Below are positions 1 to 10,952 of a stretch of 64,000 bases of DNA, one piece after another. The position numbers and the translations under genes were made by a program. The first letter of the stretch is position 1. Every line of letters starts with the position of its first letter. Under the pieces are notes generated by a model. That model made no database searches. It saw nothing but the letters and a program-made list of their open reading frames with translations, and was not told the origin of the DNA. Source of the DNA: Ideonella aquatica (lineage in GTDB: Bacteria > Pseudomonadota > Gammaproteobacteria > Burkholderiales > Burkholderiaceae_C); the NCBI RefSeq assembly GCF_018069755.1, contig NZ_JAGQDE010000016.1:1-64000 (forward strand). The letters are read 5' to 3'.

Positions 1-1509
1 CGGCGCCTCGGCCCGCGCCGGCGCCTGCGGCACGGCCATGCGCGGGGGAAGGTCGCGGCGGCTGTTGCCGTCGGGCTCGATCTCGGGCCGCACCGCCGCA
101 CCCGGCAGCGTGCGCTGGGCCGGCGAGCGCGGCTGGGCCAGCGCTGGCGAGGCCGTGGGCAGCACGCGGGGTGCCTGGACCGCGCCCTGGGGCGCCGGCG
201 GCGCCACGGCCGGCAGGGCACGGGTGGGCTGGCTCTGCACCACTCGCTGCACCTGGTGATCGTCCAGGCGGTGCTGCATCACGGCCACCGTCTGGCGCTG
301 CTGCAGCGCGTTGGACGGCACCATCGTCACGCCACCGGGCACGCCGCGGTTGGTGTACATGACGGGCTCACGTGGCGGCTGCGGCGGCAGCGGACGACCG
401 TGGACATAGGGCTGGTTGACGTGCTCCAGGTAGCGCGGCGAGTAGCGATAGGCCGGGTAATACACCTCGCGCGGCGCCAGGGGCACCCAGCCCACCTGCG
501 GACCGATGTGCACGCTGACGCTCACCCCCGGACTGCCCACCCAGGCCACCATCGCCGGCGCATAGGCCGGGCGGCGCACGTAGCGGCCCGGCGCCCAGGC
601 CCAGCGGCCGCCCCAGAAGACCCAGCGGCCGTAGTGGAAGGGCGCAAAGCCCCAGGGCGCGTCATCCACCCAAGTCCAGCCCCAGGGCGAGACCCAGGCC
701 CAGCGGCCGTAGCGGTACGGCGCCCAGCCGGCCACCACGGTGGACGGCGTCCACAGCGCGCCGTATTCAGGGTGTTCGGCCCAGCGGCCGTAGCGGTCCA
801 GATCGTCGGCACCGGTCATCTCGGGCGACACATAGCGCGACTCGGCACGGCGCTCCGGCGCCCACACCGGTTGCTGCAGCCAGGCGGCCAAGCCATCGGC
901 CGGCAGCGTGGACCAGCTGTAATGCGTACGACCGTCGGCTGGGTCATGCCAGAACTCGGCGCGCTGTCCGGCGCGCAGGTTCAGTTGCGCGTCGCGCGAC
1001 TCAAAGGCCAGTTCGCCCGCCGACCCAACGCCACCATGGCTGCTGCGGCTGTCCTGATCAATGCGGTAGGCACCGGGTGCCACCGGCAGGAAGCGGTAGT
1101 CGCCGGCACGCAGCTCGATCTCGCGCGCCACCTCGGGCTCCTGCACGCGCAGGCCCAGGCTGCCGGCCACCAGCATCAGCTCGATGCGGTCGTCGTCCAG
1201 GCGCAGCACCTGCAGCTCGCTGCCGGCACCCAGTTGCAGCGCGGTGGAGCCGATCTGCAGGTCCAGGCGGCCATCGCGGTCGGTGGACAGGCGGTCGCCG
1301 CTGGTCAGCGGGCGGTTGCGCAGGCCATCGATCCATTCGCCCTGCCCGGCCTCCTGCAGCCAGGCGCGGCCCTGCACGTCAGCCACCCGGCCAACGCGCC
1401 CGGGCGGGTCGTCCATGGCCTGGGCGGCCAGGCCGGTCAGGGCCAGAACACCCACCGCCAGCCAGCGGCCGGCACGGGTGCGAACAATCAGTTGCATGGA
1501 CATGGTCAT
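1..1509 (-). CDS. DUF6600/FecR-like secreted protein (3' end beyond window)
   Basis: Read on the minus strand this frame is open for 503 codons from the ATG at 1509 to the window edge, so the C-terminus is missing. A signal peptide ends in GLAAQA near residue 32. Residues about 38-130 look like a FecR-type beta domain (GRVADVQGRAWL, then GDRLSTDRDGRLDLQIGS). The middle carries Trp/Tyr/Gly-rich repeats (YGRWAWVSPWGWTWVDD, WGFAPFHYGRWVFWGGRW) typical of DUF6600 proteins. The tail is Pro/Gln/Ala-rich and probably disordered. GGAGG lies 4 nt before the ATG; in-frame ATGs at 1503 and 1497 are alternatives. Likely a periplasmic or envelope protein; its function is not known. Confidence 0.8.
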   Translation of the reverse strand, partial: MTMSMQLIVRTRAGRWLAVGVLALTGLAAQAMDDPPGRVGRVADVQGRAWLQEAGQGEWIDGLRNRPLTSGDRLSTDRDGRLDLQIGSTALQLGAGSELQVLRLDDDRIELMLVAGSLGLRVQEPEVAREIELRAGDYRFLPVAPGAYRIDQDSRSSHGGVGSAGELAFESRDAQLNLRAGQRAEFWHDPADGRTHYSWSTLPADGLAAWLQQPVWAPERRAESRYVSPEMTGADDLDRYGRWAEHPEYGALWTPSTVVAGWAPYRYGRWAWVSPWGWTWVDDAPWGFAPFHYGRWVFWGGRWAWAPGRYVRRPAYAPAMVAWVGSPGVSVSVHIGPQVGWVPLAPREVYYPAYRYSPRYLEHVNQPYVHGRPLPPQPPREPVMYTNRGVPGGVTMVPSNALQQRQTVAVMQHRLDDHQVQRVVQSQPTRALPAVAPPAPQGAVQAPRVLPTASPALAQPRSPAQRTLPGAAVRPEIEPDGNSRRDLPPRMAVPQAPARAEAP

Positions 1510-1574
1510 CAAGCCTCCAGGGACATCAACGCCCCCAGCGGCAACGCGGCTGACAGCGTTGCGCCCGGTCACAT

Positions 1575-2123
1575 TCAGTCGTCGGCGTCGTCCAGGCCCG
1601 GAAACAGCACGCTGGTGAAGCCCAGCTTCGTCAGATCGCGCATCCGCGTGGGGTACAGGCGGCCGATCAGGTGGTCGCATTCGTGCTGCACCACGCGGGC
1701 GTGGAAGCCCTCGGCCTCGCGCTCGATCGGCCGACCGGCCAGGTCGACCCCGCGGTAGCGGATGCGGCGGTGGCGCGGCACCACGCCGCGCAGGCCGGGC
1801 ACACTGAGGCAGCCTTCCCAGCCCTCCTCCTCGTCCGGCGCGCCACCAGGCCCGGGCAGCGGCGTGATCACCGGGTTGAGCAGCACGGTGCGTGGCACGG
1901 CGGGCGCATCCGGGTAGCGCTCGCTGCGCTCGACGCCAAAGATCACCAGCTGCAGGTCCACGCCGATCTGCGGCGCGGCCAGCCCGGCGCCGCGGGCGGC
2001 CGCCATGGTCTCTTCCATGTCGGCCACCAGCGCATGCAGCTCGGGCGTGTCAAAGGCGGTCACCGGCTGCGCCACACGCAGCAGACGCGGGTCGCCCATT
2101 CTCAGGATCTCTCGCACGGCCAT
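1575..2123 (-). CDS. def: Peptide deformylase
   Basis: Removes the N-formyl group from nascent proteins in the cytoplasm. All three family motifs are present: GLAAPQIG (motif 1), EGCLS with the metal-binding Cys (motif 2) and QHECDH (motif 3, HExxH-type with two metal His and the catalytic Glu). Length 182 aa is normal. It starts 2 bp after the ligA stop, so it is probably translated from the same message as ligA. The more common partner of def is fmt, so this is an alternative def paralogue or a rearranged context; which of the two cannot be told from the window. Confidence 0.95.
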   Translation of the reverse strand: MAVREILRMGDPRLLRVAQPVTAFDTPELHALVADMEETMAAARGAGLAAPQIGVDLQLVIFGVERSERYPDAPAVPRTVLLNPVITPLPGPGGAPDEEEGWEGCLSVPGLRGVVPRHRRIRYRGVDLAGRPIEREAEGFHARVVQHECDHLIGRLYPTRMRDLTKLGFTSVLFPGLDDADD

Positions 2124-2125
2124 CG

Positions 2126-4249
<2,124 letters not shown>

Positions 4250-4864
4250 TCATCGCAGGCTCGCCACGTAGGCGGCGACGGCCTGGATCTGCGCGTCGCT
4301 CATCATCTTCGTGTTGGCCGCCATCACCGGCTCCAGCCGCTCGCCGGTGCCGTCGCGGTAGCGCTTCAGGCTCTTGACGACGTAGCCGGGCTGCTGGCCG
4401 GCCAGGCGCGGCACGGTGGCATCTCCCCGGGCCTGCTCACCATGGCAGCGAAAGCACACCTTGGCGTAGTAGCTGCGGCCTTCGGCAATCTGGGCTGCTG
4501 GCGCCGGGGGCGCGCTGGGCTGCATGGTCTGGGCCGCGAGGTAGGCCACGGCATCGGCGCGCTCGGCGGGGCTCATCGCCTTGATCAGGCCGCTCATGAA
4601 CGGGTCCTTGCGGCGGCCATCGACGAAGCGCCGCATCTGCTCTTCCAGGTAGGCCGGGTTCTGCCCCGCCAGGTTGGGAATCTCGGGCGCGGTGGAGTTG
4701 CCGTTGGCGCCGTGGCAGTTGGCGCAAAAGCCGATCAGCCTGGCCCCTCGCTCCAGGGCCTTGGCGTCGGGCGCGGCGGTCTGCGCCAACGCCGCGCTGA
4801 CGCTCAGGCAGGCAAACAGACCCAGGGCGCGTCGCCGCAGCGCGCGCATGTCCCAACGATGCAT
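4250..4864 (-). CDS. Dihaem c-type cytochrome (c4-like)
   Basis: Periplasmic electron carrier. Signal peptide to about residue 27 (GLFACLSVSAALA), then two cytochrome c domains with haem motifs CANCH (residues 47-51) and CFRCH (137-141). Candidate axial Met residues lie in DPFMSGLIKAMSP and AANTKMMSD. 204 aa and the tandem-domain layout match the cytochrome c4/c553 group that feeds terminal oxidases. It sits 27 bp upstream of ligA and 93 bp downstream of zipA, so it may be cotranscribed with replication and division genes. An in-frame ATG five codons downstream is an alternative start. Confidence 0.9.
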   Translation of the reverse strand: MHRWDMRALRRRALGLFACLSVSAALAQTAAPDAKALERGARLIGFCANCHGANGNSTAPEIPNLAGQNPAYLEEQMRRFVDGRRKDPFMSGLIKAMSPAERADAVAYLAAQTMQPSAPPAPAAQIAEGRSYYAKVCFRCHGEQARGDATVPRLAGQQPGYVVKSLKRYRDGTGERLEPVMAANTKMMSDAQIQAVAAYVASLR

Positions 4865-4957
4865 GTGGGCCTCCGTACGGGCAGGCAGTGTAGATACGAG
4901 ATGATACAGAGACGCCCGCCATCACCGGCCGGCCTCATGCCGCCGGTCTGCGCGGCG

Positions 4958-6019
4958 TCAACTGAACAGGCGTCGCGCCGCCAGGCTGCCAGCAGCCAGG
5001 TCGCGCGATTCCAGCGCGCGGTACAGGCGCAGCAGCTCAGCGCCGATCGCTGCAAAGGCGTGCAGCGTGATCGGCTGGCCCTGGTCATCCACCAGCGTGG
5101 CGTCCAGGTCATCGGCCAGACGGCGGGCCTGCTCCTGCCAGGCGGCAAAGGGCTCGGCGCCCTCGGGCGTCTGCGGCACGTCCAGGCTCAGCGTGACCTC
5201 GCGCAGCGCGGCCTCGCCCGGGTCCTCGGCCAGCGCGGCCTGGTGGTCGAAGGCCAGGACCAGCACCGGCGGCGCCCCTTCCTCGGTGGAGGGCAGGACC
5301 AGCCGGCCCGGCACCACGCCCGGCACGAAACCATGGCGGCCGGCGCACTGCTGCAGGTAGCCCACGCTCCAGGCCACCGAATTGGCACGCAGCACCGCGG
5401 TCAGCTGGGCATCGTGGGCGCTGGAGAAGGTGTCCAGCTCGCGGGCGCGCGCCACGGCATCGAGCATGTCGGGAAAGTCGGGCATCGCGCCCACCGCGTC
5501 GGCGAAGGCCTGCACCTTCTGAACGAACTCGGAGTACTCGATCTCGTTGAGCGCGCCGTGGCGGTTGGCCAGTTGCACCGCGGCCTGGAACTCGGTGTAG
5601 CGGTGGCCGGCCTGCGGCTGTTCCCAGTCACCGGTTTCGCTGTCCAGGCCCTCGATGTGGAAGGGCTTGGAGCCGGCGCGGCGGGTGGTGGGCAGGTGCT
5701 GCAGTGCCATCTCGCCGCTGACCGGAGCGTCAGGCGCGACGGTGGCGATGGCGTCGATCAAGGCATCGATGCGTGCGGCGCGGCGTGCGGCCACCGCGGT
5801 GCGCAATGGATCAGGCAGGCCGACCACCGGCTCGCCGCCGAGTGACACTGGCGCACCGTCGACGCCGCCCAGCGTGGGCTCCAGCCGGTGGGCAGGCTCA
5901 GCGGTGTCCACGGCCTGCGCCTGGCGCGGGCCGGCACGGCGCGTCGTCCAGGCGCCATGCACCACCACGCCCAGCAACACCACGCCGGCCAGGATGGCCA
6001 GTGCCACGGTCAGATTCAT
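4958..6019 (-). CDS. zipA: Cell division protein ZipA-like
   Basis: Inner-membrane protein that anchors FtsZ at the division site. One N-terminal transmembrane helix (residues 3-22, LTVALAILAGVVLLGVVVHG) is followed by a charged/Pro linker. The C-terminal half shows the ZipA FtsZ-binding-like fold (GAMPDFPDMLDAVARAREL, then the SLDVPQTPEGAEPFAAW region). At 353 aa it fits betaproteobacterial ZipA. It begins 16 bp after the smc stop and belongs to the smc-zipA-ligA arrangement. Sequence conservation of ZipA is low, so context carries much of the call. Confidence 0.85.
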   Translation of the reverse strand: MNLTVALAILAGVVLLGVVVHGAWTTRRAGPRQAQAVDTAEPAHRLEPTLGGVDGAPVSLGGEPVVGLPDPLRTAVAARRAARIDALIDAIATVAPDAPVSGEMALQHLPTTRRAGSKPFHIEGLDSETGDWEQPQAGHRYTEFQAAVQLANRHGALNEIEYSEFVQKVQAFADAVGAMPDFPDMLDAVARARELDTFSSAHDAQLTAVLRANSVAWSVGYLQQCAGRHGFVPGVVPGRLVLPSTEEGAPPVLVLAFDHQAALAEDPGEAALREVTLSLDVPQTPEGAEPFAAWQEQARRLADDLDATLVDDQGQPITLHAFAAIGAELLRLYRALESRDLAAGSLAARRLFS

Positions 6020-6035
6020 TGCCCGCCTCTTCCTG

Positions 6036-9000
6036 TCATCCCTCGACCATGCCGACGGCGGCTTCCATGTCCACCGCCACGATGCGCGACACGCCCTGCT
6101 CCTGCATCGTCACGCCGATCAGTTGCTCGGCCATCTCCATCGCGATCTTGTTGTGCGAGATGAACAGGAACTGCGTGCCCTGGGACATCTCGCTGACCAA
6201 CCGCGCGTAGCGCTCGGTGTTGGCGTCATCCAGCGGCGCGTCCACCTCGTCGAGCAGGCAGAACGGCGCCGGGTTGAGCAGGAAGATCGCGAACACCAGG
6301 GCGATCGCGGTGAGCGCCTTCTCGCCGCCCGACAGCAGATGGATGGTGCTGTTCTTCTTGCCCGGCGGCTGCGCCATCACCTGCACGCCCGCGTCGAGCA
6401 CCTCGTCGCCGGTCATGATCAGCTTGGCCTGGCCGCCGCCGAACAGGCTGGGGAACATGCGCCCGAAGCCCTCGTTGACCTGGTTGAAGGTGGTCATCAG
6501 CAGGTCGCGGGTTTCCAGGTCGATCTTGTGGATCGCGTCTTCCAGCGTGGTGATGGCGTCGATCAGGTCGGCGTTCTGCGCGTCCAGGAAGGTCTTGCGC
6601 TCGCGCGCCGCCGTCAGCTCATCCAGCGCCGCCAGGTTGACCGCACCCAGCGCCGCAATCTCACGGTTGATGCGGTCGATCTCGCCTTGCAGGCCCCACA
6701 GCTTGACGTGGTGGTCGGCGATGTTCTGGGCCAAGGCGGCCAGGTCCACCTCGGCGGCGGTGAGCTGCTCCAGGTACTGGGCACCGCCCAGGCTGGCGGC
6801 CTGCTGTTCCAGCTGCAGCTTGGTGATCTGTTCGCGCAGCGGGTCCAGGCTGCGCTCGAACTGCAGGCGCTGCTCATCGGCAGCGCGCAGCTTGGCGCTG
6901 AGGTCGTCGTACTCGCTGCGGGCGGCGCCCAGGATCTCGGCCTTCTCGGCCTGCAGCGCCAGCGCGTCCTGCAGGCCAGCCTGAGCGGCCTGGTCGTCAA
7001 AGGCACCCAGCTCCAGCTGCAGCTGTTCACCGGCTTGTTCGTTGGTGCGCACCTGCTGGGCGGCGGTCTCGACCTGGCGCTGCAGCTCGCCACGCCGGGC
7101 CGACAGCGCACGGGCCTGGAACTGCGCCTCCTGCGCCTGGCGCTCCAGCGAGCGCAGTTGCTCGCGCGCACCAGCCAGGCGGCGCTCAGCCTCGATCACG
7201 CCTTCGTCCAGTTGCGCATGGCGCTCCTGGGTGTCGGCCAGTTGCAGGTCCAGCGCCTCGAAGCGGCCCTCGCCGGTGGCGCGGCGCTCGGCCAGCTCGT
7301 CCAACTGGGCGTCGACTTCGGCCAGTTCCTCATCGAGCTGGCCGCGGCGCGCCGACGAGGCCTCGGCCTGCTGCGACAAGCGCAGCAGCTCAACCTGCAA
7401 CTGGTGGGCGCGGGTTTGCGCCTCAGTGGCCTCGCGCCGGGCCTGGGCCAGGCGCGACGAAGCCTCGGTGAACGCGGCCTCGACACGGACCAGCCCGGTG
7501 CGGGCCTCATCGGCCAGCAGATGCTGGGCACGCGACTCGCGCTCCAGGTTCTCGATCTCCTGCGCCCGCGCCAGCAGGCCGGCCTGCTCGGAATCGGGGG
7601 CGTAGAAGCCCACCGCAAACGGCGAGACCGCATGGCCCTCGCGGGTCATGATGACCTCGCCGTGGGTCAGCTGCCCGCGCTGCGCCAGTGCGGTGTCCAG
7701 GCTGTCGGCGGTGTAGACGCCCTCGAGCCAGTCGCCCAGCAGCGCCGACAGGCCGGCGTCGTTCAGGCGCAGCAATTCGGACAGGCGCGGCAGCGTTTGG
7801 TGGGTGTTCTGGATGCCCGCGGCCGGCGGCGAATAGAAGGCCAGCTTGGCTGGCGGCGCATCGGCCGCGAAGGCGCGCACGATGTCGAGCCGTCCCACCG
7901 CCAGCGCATTCATGCGCTCACGCAACGCGGATTCGAGCGCCACTTCCCAGCCGGCCTCGATGTGGATCTTGGTCCACAGGCCCGGCAGGTCCTGCAGCCC
8001 GTGCTTGGCCAGCCAGGGCTTGAGTTTGCCCTCGGTCTGCACCTTCTCCTGCAGCGCACGCAGCGCCTCCAGACGGGCGCTCAGGTCCGCCTGGCGGGCC
8101 GACTCGCGGTTGACCAGGTCCTGCTGGGCGCGACGGCGCTCATCGAGCTGCGGCACTTCATCGCCCAGCGACTGGGCGCGGGCCTCGGCCTCGGCCTGCA
8201 GCTCGTCGGCGGCGGCGCTGTCCTCGCGCAATGCGGCCAGCTTGTCCAGGTCGGGCGTGGCCAGGCCCTGGCGCTCGGTGGCCAGGCGCTCGCGGCGGCC
8301 GCGCAGGCCCTTCATCTGCTCGTCGATGTTGCGGCTCTCGGCGGCCAGCAGCTGGATCTGCTGCTGGACCTGGGCCACCTGCTGGCGCTGCTCATTGGCG
8401 CGGGCCTGGGCGGCGCGCACCGCGTCCTCATGGGTCGGCGCGTTCAGGGCTTCTTCCTCGGCCTGCGCAGCCAGCACCTCGGCCTGTTCCTCGGCGGCGG
8501 CGATCTGCTCGGCGATGGATTCGAGCTCGGCCTCGGCCTCGGCGCGGCGCTCAGTCCACTGGGCGTTCTGCGCCACCAGCTCGGCCAGCCGGGCCTGGGC
8601 GCGCTGGCGACCTTCCACGACATAGCGGATGCGCTCCTCCAGCCGGCTCACCTCCAGCTGCGCCTGCGCCAGGTCGCCCTGGCGCGCGTGCAGCGCGTCA
8701 CTGGCGGCGTAGTGGGCCTGGCGGATGGTTTCCAGATCGGCTTCGACATGCCGCAGCTCGGCCAGGCGCGACTCCAGCGCGTTGGTGGCTTCCAGCGCGG
8801 CCAGCTTGACGCGCTCTTCCTCGGCCGCCGCGTCGCGGTGCTTCAGGAACCACAGCTGGTGCAGCTTCAGCGTGCCCTGCTCCTGCAGGCCGCGGTACTG
8901 CGCGGCCACCTCGGCCTGGCGCTCAAGCTTGTCGAGGTTGCTGCCCAGCTCGCGCAGGATGTCTTCCACGCGGGTGAGGTTCTCGCGCGTGTCCTTCAGC

Positions 9001-9548
9001 CGGTTCTCGGTCTCGCGGCGGCGCTCCTTGTACTTGGAGACGCCGGCAGCCTCTTCGAGGAACAAGCGCAGTTCCTCGGGTTTTGACTCGATGATGCGGC
9101 TGATCGTGCCCTGGCCGATGATGGCGTAGGCGCGCGGGCCCAGGCCGGTGCCCAGGAACACGTCCTGCACGTCACGCCGGCGCACCGGCTGGTTGTTGAT
9201 GTAGTAGCTGCTGGCGCCGTCGCGCGTGAGCACGCGCTTGACGGCGATCTCGCTGTACTGGTTCCAGCTGCCGCCCGCGCGGCCATCCTCGTTGCTGAAG
9301 ACCAGCTCCACGCTGGCGCGGCTGGCCGGCTTGCGGTTGCCGGAGCCATTGAAGATGACGTCCTGCATGGACTCGCCACGCAGCTCGCTGGCCTTGCTCT
9401 CGCCCAGCACCCAGCGCACCGCGTCCATGATGTTGGACTTGCCGCAGCCATTGGGGCCCACCACGCCGACGCGCTGGCCTGGCAGCTGGAAGGTGGTGGG
9501 CTCGGCGAACGACTTGAAGCCGGAGAGCTTGATCTGGTTGAGCCGCAT
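6036..9548 (-). CDS. smc: Chromosome partition protein Smc
   Basis: SMC ATPase that organises and segregates the chromosome. I place the start at the ATG at 9548 (MRLNQIKLSGFKSF), the conserved SMC N-terminus; the frame is open 13 codons further upstream but that sequence is not conserved. Walker A GPNGCGKS is at residues 31-38. Two long coiled coils (Ala/Gln/Glu-rich) flank a hinge around residues 480-640. The C-terminal head has the LLSGGEKALTAIAL signature and Walker B FCLLDEVDAPLDD. At 1170 aa it has normal length. First gene of the smc-zipA-cytochrome-ligA-def series. No ScpA/ScpB genes are in the window. Confidence 0.97.
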   Translation of the reverse strand: MRLNQIKLSGFKSFAEPTTFQLPGQRVGVVGPNGCGKSNIMDAVRWVLGESKASELRGESMQDVIFNGSGNRKPASRASVELVFSNEDGRAGGSWNQYSEIAVKRVLTRDGASSYYINNQPVRRRDVQDVFLGTGLGPRAYAIIGQGTISRIIESKPEELRLFLEEAAGVSKYKERRRETENRLKDTRENLTRVEDILRELGSNLDKLERQAEVAAQYRGLQEQGTLKLHQLWFLKHRDAAAEEERVKLAALEATNALESRLAELRHVEADLETIRQAHYAASDALHARQGDLAQAQLEVSRLEERIRYVVEGRQRAQARLAELVAQNAQWTERRAEAEAELESIAEQIAAAEEQAEVLAAQAEEEALNAPTHEDAVRAAQARANEQRQQVAQVQQQIQLLAAESRNIDEQMKGLRGRRERLATERQGLATPDLDKLAALREDSAAADELQAEAEARAQSLGDEVPQLDERRRAQQDLVNRESARQADLSARLEALRALQEKVQTEGKLKPWLAKHGLQDLPGLWTKIHIEAGWEVALESALRERMNALAVGRLDIVRAFAADAPPAKLAFYSPPAAGIQNTHQTLPRLSELLRLNDAGLSALLGDWLEGVYTADSLDTALAQRGQLTHGEVIMTREGHAVSPFAVGFYAPDSEQAGLLARAQEIENLERESRAQHLLADEARTGLVRVEAAFTEASSRLAQARREATEAQTRAHQLQVELLRLSQQAEASSARRGQLDEELAEVDAQLDELAERRATGEGRFEALDLQLADTQERHAQLDEGVIEAERRLAGAREQLRSLERQAQEAQFQARALSARRGELQRQVETAAQQVRTNEQAGEQLQLELGAFDDQAAQAGLQDALALQAEKAEILGAARSEYDDLSAKLRAADEQRLQFERSLDPLREQITKLQLEQQAASLGGAQYLEQLTAAEVDLAALAQNIADHHVKLWGLQGEIDRINREIAALGAVNLAALDELTAARERKTFLDAQNADLIDAITTLEDAIHKIDLETRDLLMTTFNQVNEGFGRMFPSLFGGGQAKLIMTGDEVLDAGVQVMAQPPGKKNSTIHLLSGGEKALTAIALVFAIFLLNPAPFCLLDEVDAPLDDANTERYARLVSEMSQGTQFLFISHNKIAMEMAEQLIGVTMQEQGVSRIVAVDMEAAVGMVEG

Positions 9549-9735
9549 GAAACAAGACGTGAACGGCAGGCCGGCCGGCCTCGCCATGCAAGCCCTGGCA
9601 GCGACCGAGCCGTCGCTCTAAGTCATTGATTTATTTAGACAATTCAACCACCGCGGGGTGGCCCGGAAGGCCCGGATGATACCACCGCGGCCCGCCGCGC
9701 CAGGCGGCGTGCGGGCCCAGGCGCAGGCCCGGGCA
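9549..9735. other. Intergenic region upstream of smc
   Basis: 187 bp between the smc start and the DUF1501 stop, both on the minus strand. It holds the 31-bp AT-rich element described separately. Next to the DUF1501 stop (about 9690-9716) lie GC-rich self-complementary stretches without a T-run, possibly the end signal of the DUF1800/DUF1501 transcript. Confidence 0.5.
9618..9648. repeat. 31-bp AT-rich element, copy A (upstream of smc)
   Basis: This block aligns without gaps to 12547-12577 in the same orientation, 26 of 31 positions identical; the shared core is TTGATTTATTT plus CTAAGT and GAC/TCAAC ends. It is an island of AT in GC-rich DNA. It lies 70 bp upstream of smc, and its partner lies upstream of the DUF1800 gene, so a shared promoter or operator is more likely than chance similarity. 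In this copy the dyad seen in copy B is imperfect. Confidence 0.7.
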
Positions 9736-10941
9736 TCAGGCGATCAAGCGCAGCGGCGCGATCGCCGCGCTGTCCGGGAACACCTGCTGCGACAGCGCCT
9801 GGCTGGGCACGCGCAGGTGGTCGGCCAGCACGCCCTTGAAGACGGCGCGCAGGTCGGTGGTCGGGCGCAGGTCGCGCCGCTCGTGCAGCTGCGCCGCGGC
9901 CAGGCCGGGCCAGTCGGTCAGCACGCGCCCGCCCTTCACGGCGCCACCCAGCACGAAGGCTGCGCTGGCAGTGCCGTGGTCGGTGCCCTGCGTGCCATTG
10001 GTGGCCACGGTGCGGCCGAACTCGGTGGCCGCGACCACCACCGTGCGGCGCCAGGCCGACGAGGCCTGCAGGGTCTCGCGCAACTGTCCCAAACCGGCGT
10101 CGAGCACACTGAAGTTGTGCGCCAGGCGACCGGTGGGCGACACCGCATTGGTGTGCGAATCCCAGCCACCCAGCTCCAGCACCGCGATCTGCGGGCCGTT
10201 GGGCTGCGACAGGAACTCGGCGGCGCGCTTGGCCAGCGTGCGGAAGGCGTCGTGCCCGCCCTTGCGCGCATCGACCGAGGCCATGCCGCCAGCAGCGTCG
10301 TCGCGCAGCGATTGCGCGCGCGTCAGCGCCGCGAGCAGCTCCTTGTCGTCGGCATAGAGCATGCGCAGCCGCTCAAGCAGTTCGGTGGGCGGGTCGGGCA
10401 AGGCCGACGGCGCCCAGGTGTCCACGCCGGCGGCACCGCGCAGCACCAATGGCACGGCATTGCCGATCGCCAGGCCCTTGCGCAGGCCACCCACCTTCAG
10501 CGCGCGGCCGAGCCAGCCGTCACGCAGCGTGTAGGGCTGCAGGCCGCCAGACTCCAGCAGTTGCTGGCCGTCGAAGTGCGAGCGCTCGCGGTAGGCCTGG
10601 GCCACCGCGTGGACCACGGTCAGCTCGCCGGCCCGGTAGGCCTCGTGCAGCTTGGCCAGCTCGGGGTGCAGCGCAAAGCCCTGGTCCAGCGGCAGCGTCG
10701 GGCGGCCGAACTGGGCCATCGGCCCGCGGGCCGATTGGAAGTCGGGGTCGCCCAGCGCAGGCACCGCGGCCAGGCCGTCCATCCCGCCACGCAGGATGAC
10801 CAGCACCATGCGCGGATCATCGGGCCCCGCTGCACCGGCCATCACCAGGCTGGGGCAGGCCATCGTGGAGGCCAGGGCGGCCACGCCCCCCAGCCAGCGG
10901 CGGCGGGACAGGCTGTTCAGCGGCAAGTCGTCGTGGTTCAT
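9736..10941 (-). CDS. DUF1501 family exported protein
   Basis: 401 aa starting at the ATG at 10941, preceded by GAGGAG. The N-terminus has a twin-arginine-like signal (SLSRRRWLGGVAALASTMA), as usual for DUF1501 proteins. The body shows the alkaline-phosphatase-like/sulfatase-like fold motifs of the family: LVILRGGMDGLA near residue 50 and ATEFGRT plus GTDHGTASAAFVLGG near the C-terminus. It follows the DUF1800 gene by 11 bp; these two families are almost always paired. The biochemical role is not established. Confidence 0.9.
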   Translation of the reverse strand: MNHDDLPLNSLSRRRWLGGVAALASTMACPSLVMAGAAGPDDPRMVLVILRGGMDGLAAVPALGDPDFQSARGPMAQFGRPTLPLDQGFALHPELAKLHEAYRAGELTVVHAVAQAYRERSHFDGQQLLESGGLQPYTLRDGWLGRALKVGGLRKGLAIGNAVPLVLRGAAGVDTWAPSALPDPPTELLERLRMLYADDKELLAALTRAQSLRDDAAGGMASVDARKGGHDAFRTLAKRAAEFLSQPNGPQIAVLELGGWDSHTNAVSPTGRLAHNFSVLDAGLGQLRETLQASSAWRRTVVVAATEFGRTVATNGTQGTDHGTASAAFVLGGAVKGGRVLTDWPGLAAAQLHERRDLRPTTDLRAVFKGVLADHLRVPSQALSQQVFPDSAAIAPLRLIA

Positions 10942-10952
10942 CGTCGTGCTCC

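Noticed and set aside
256-1758. A 500-codon open frame on the plus strand opposite the DUF6600-like gene
   Set aside because: Its His/Gln/Arg/Ala-rich composition is that of an antisense shadow in GC-rich DNA, and the minus strand encodes a signal peptide and recognisable domains over the same bases.
5655-9086. A long plus-strand frame opposite smc
   Set aside because: Repeating Leu/Gln/Ala/Arg composition mirrors the smc coiled coil on the other strand; Smc motifs are complete.
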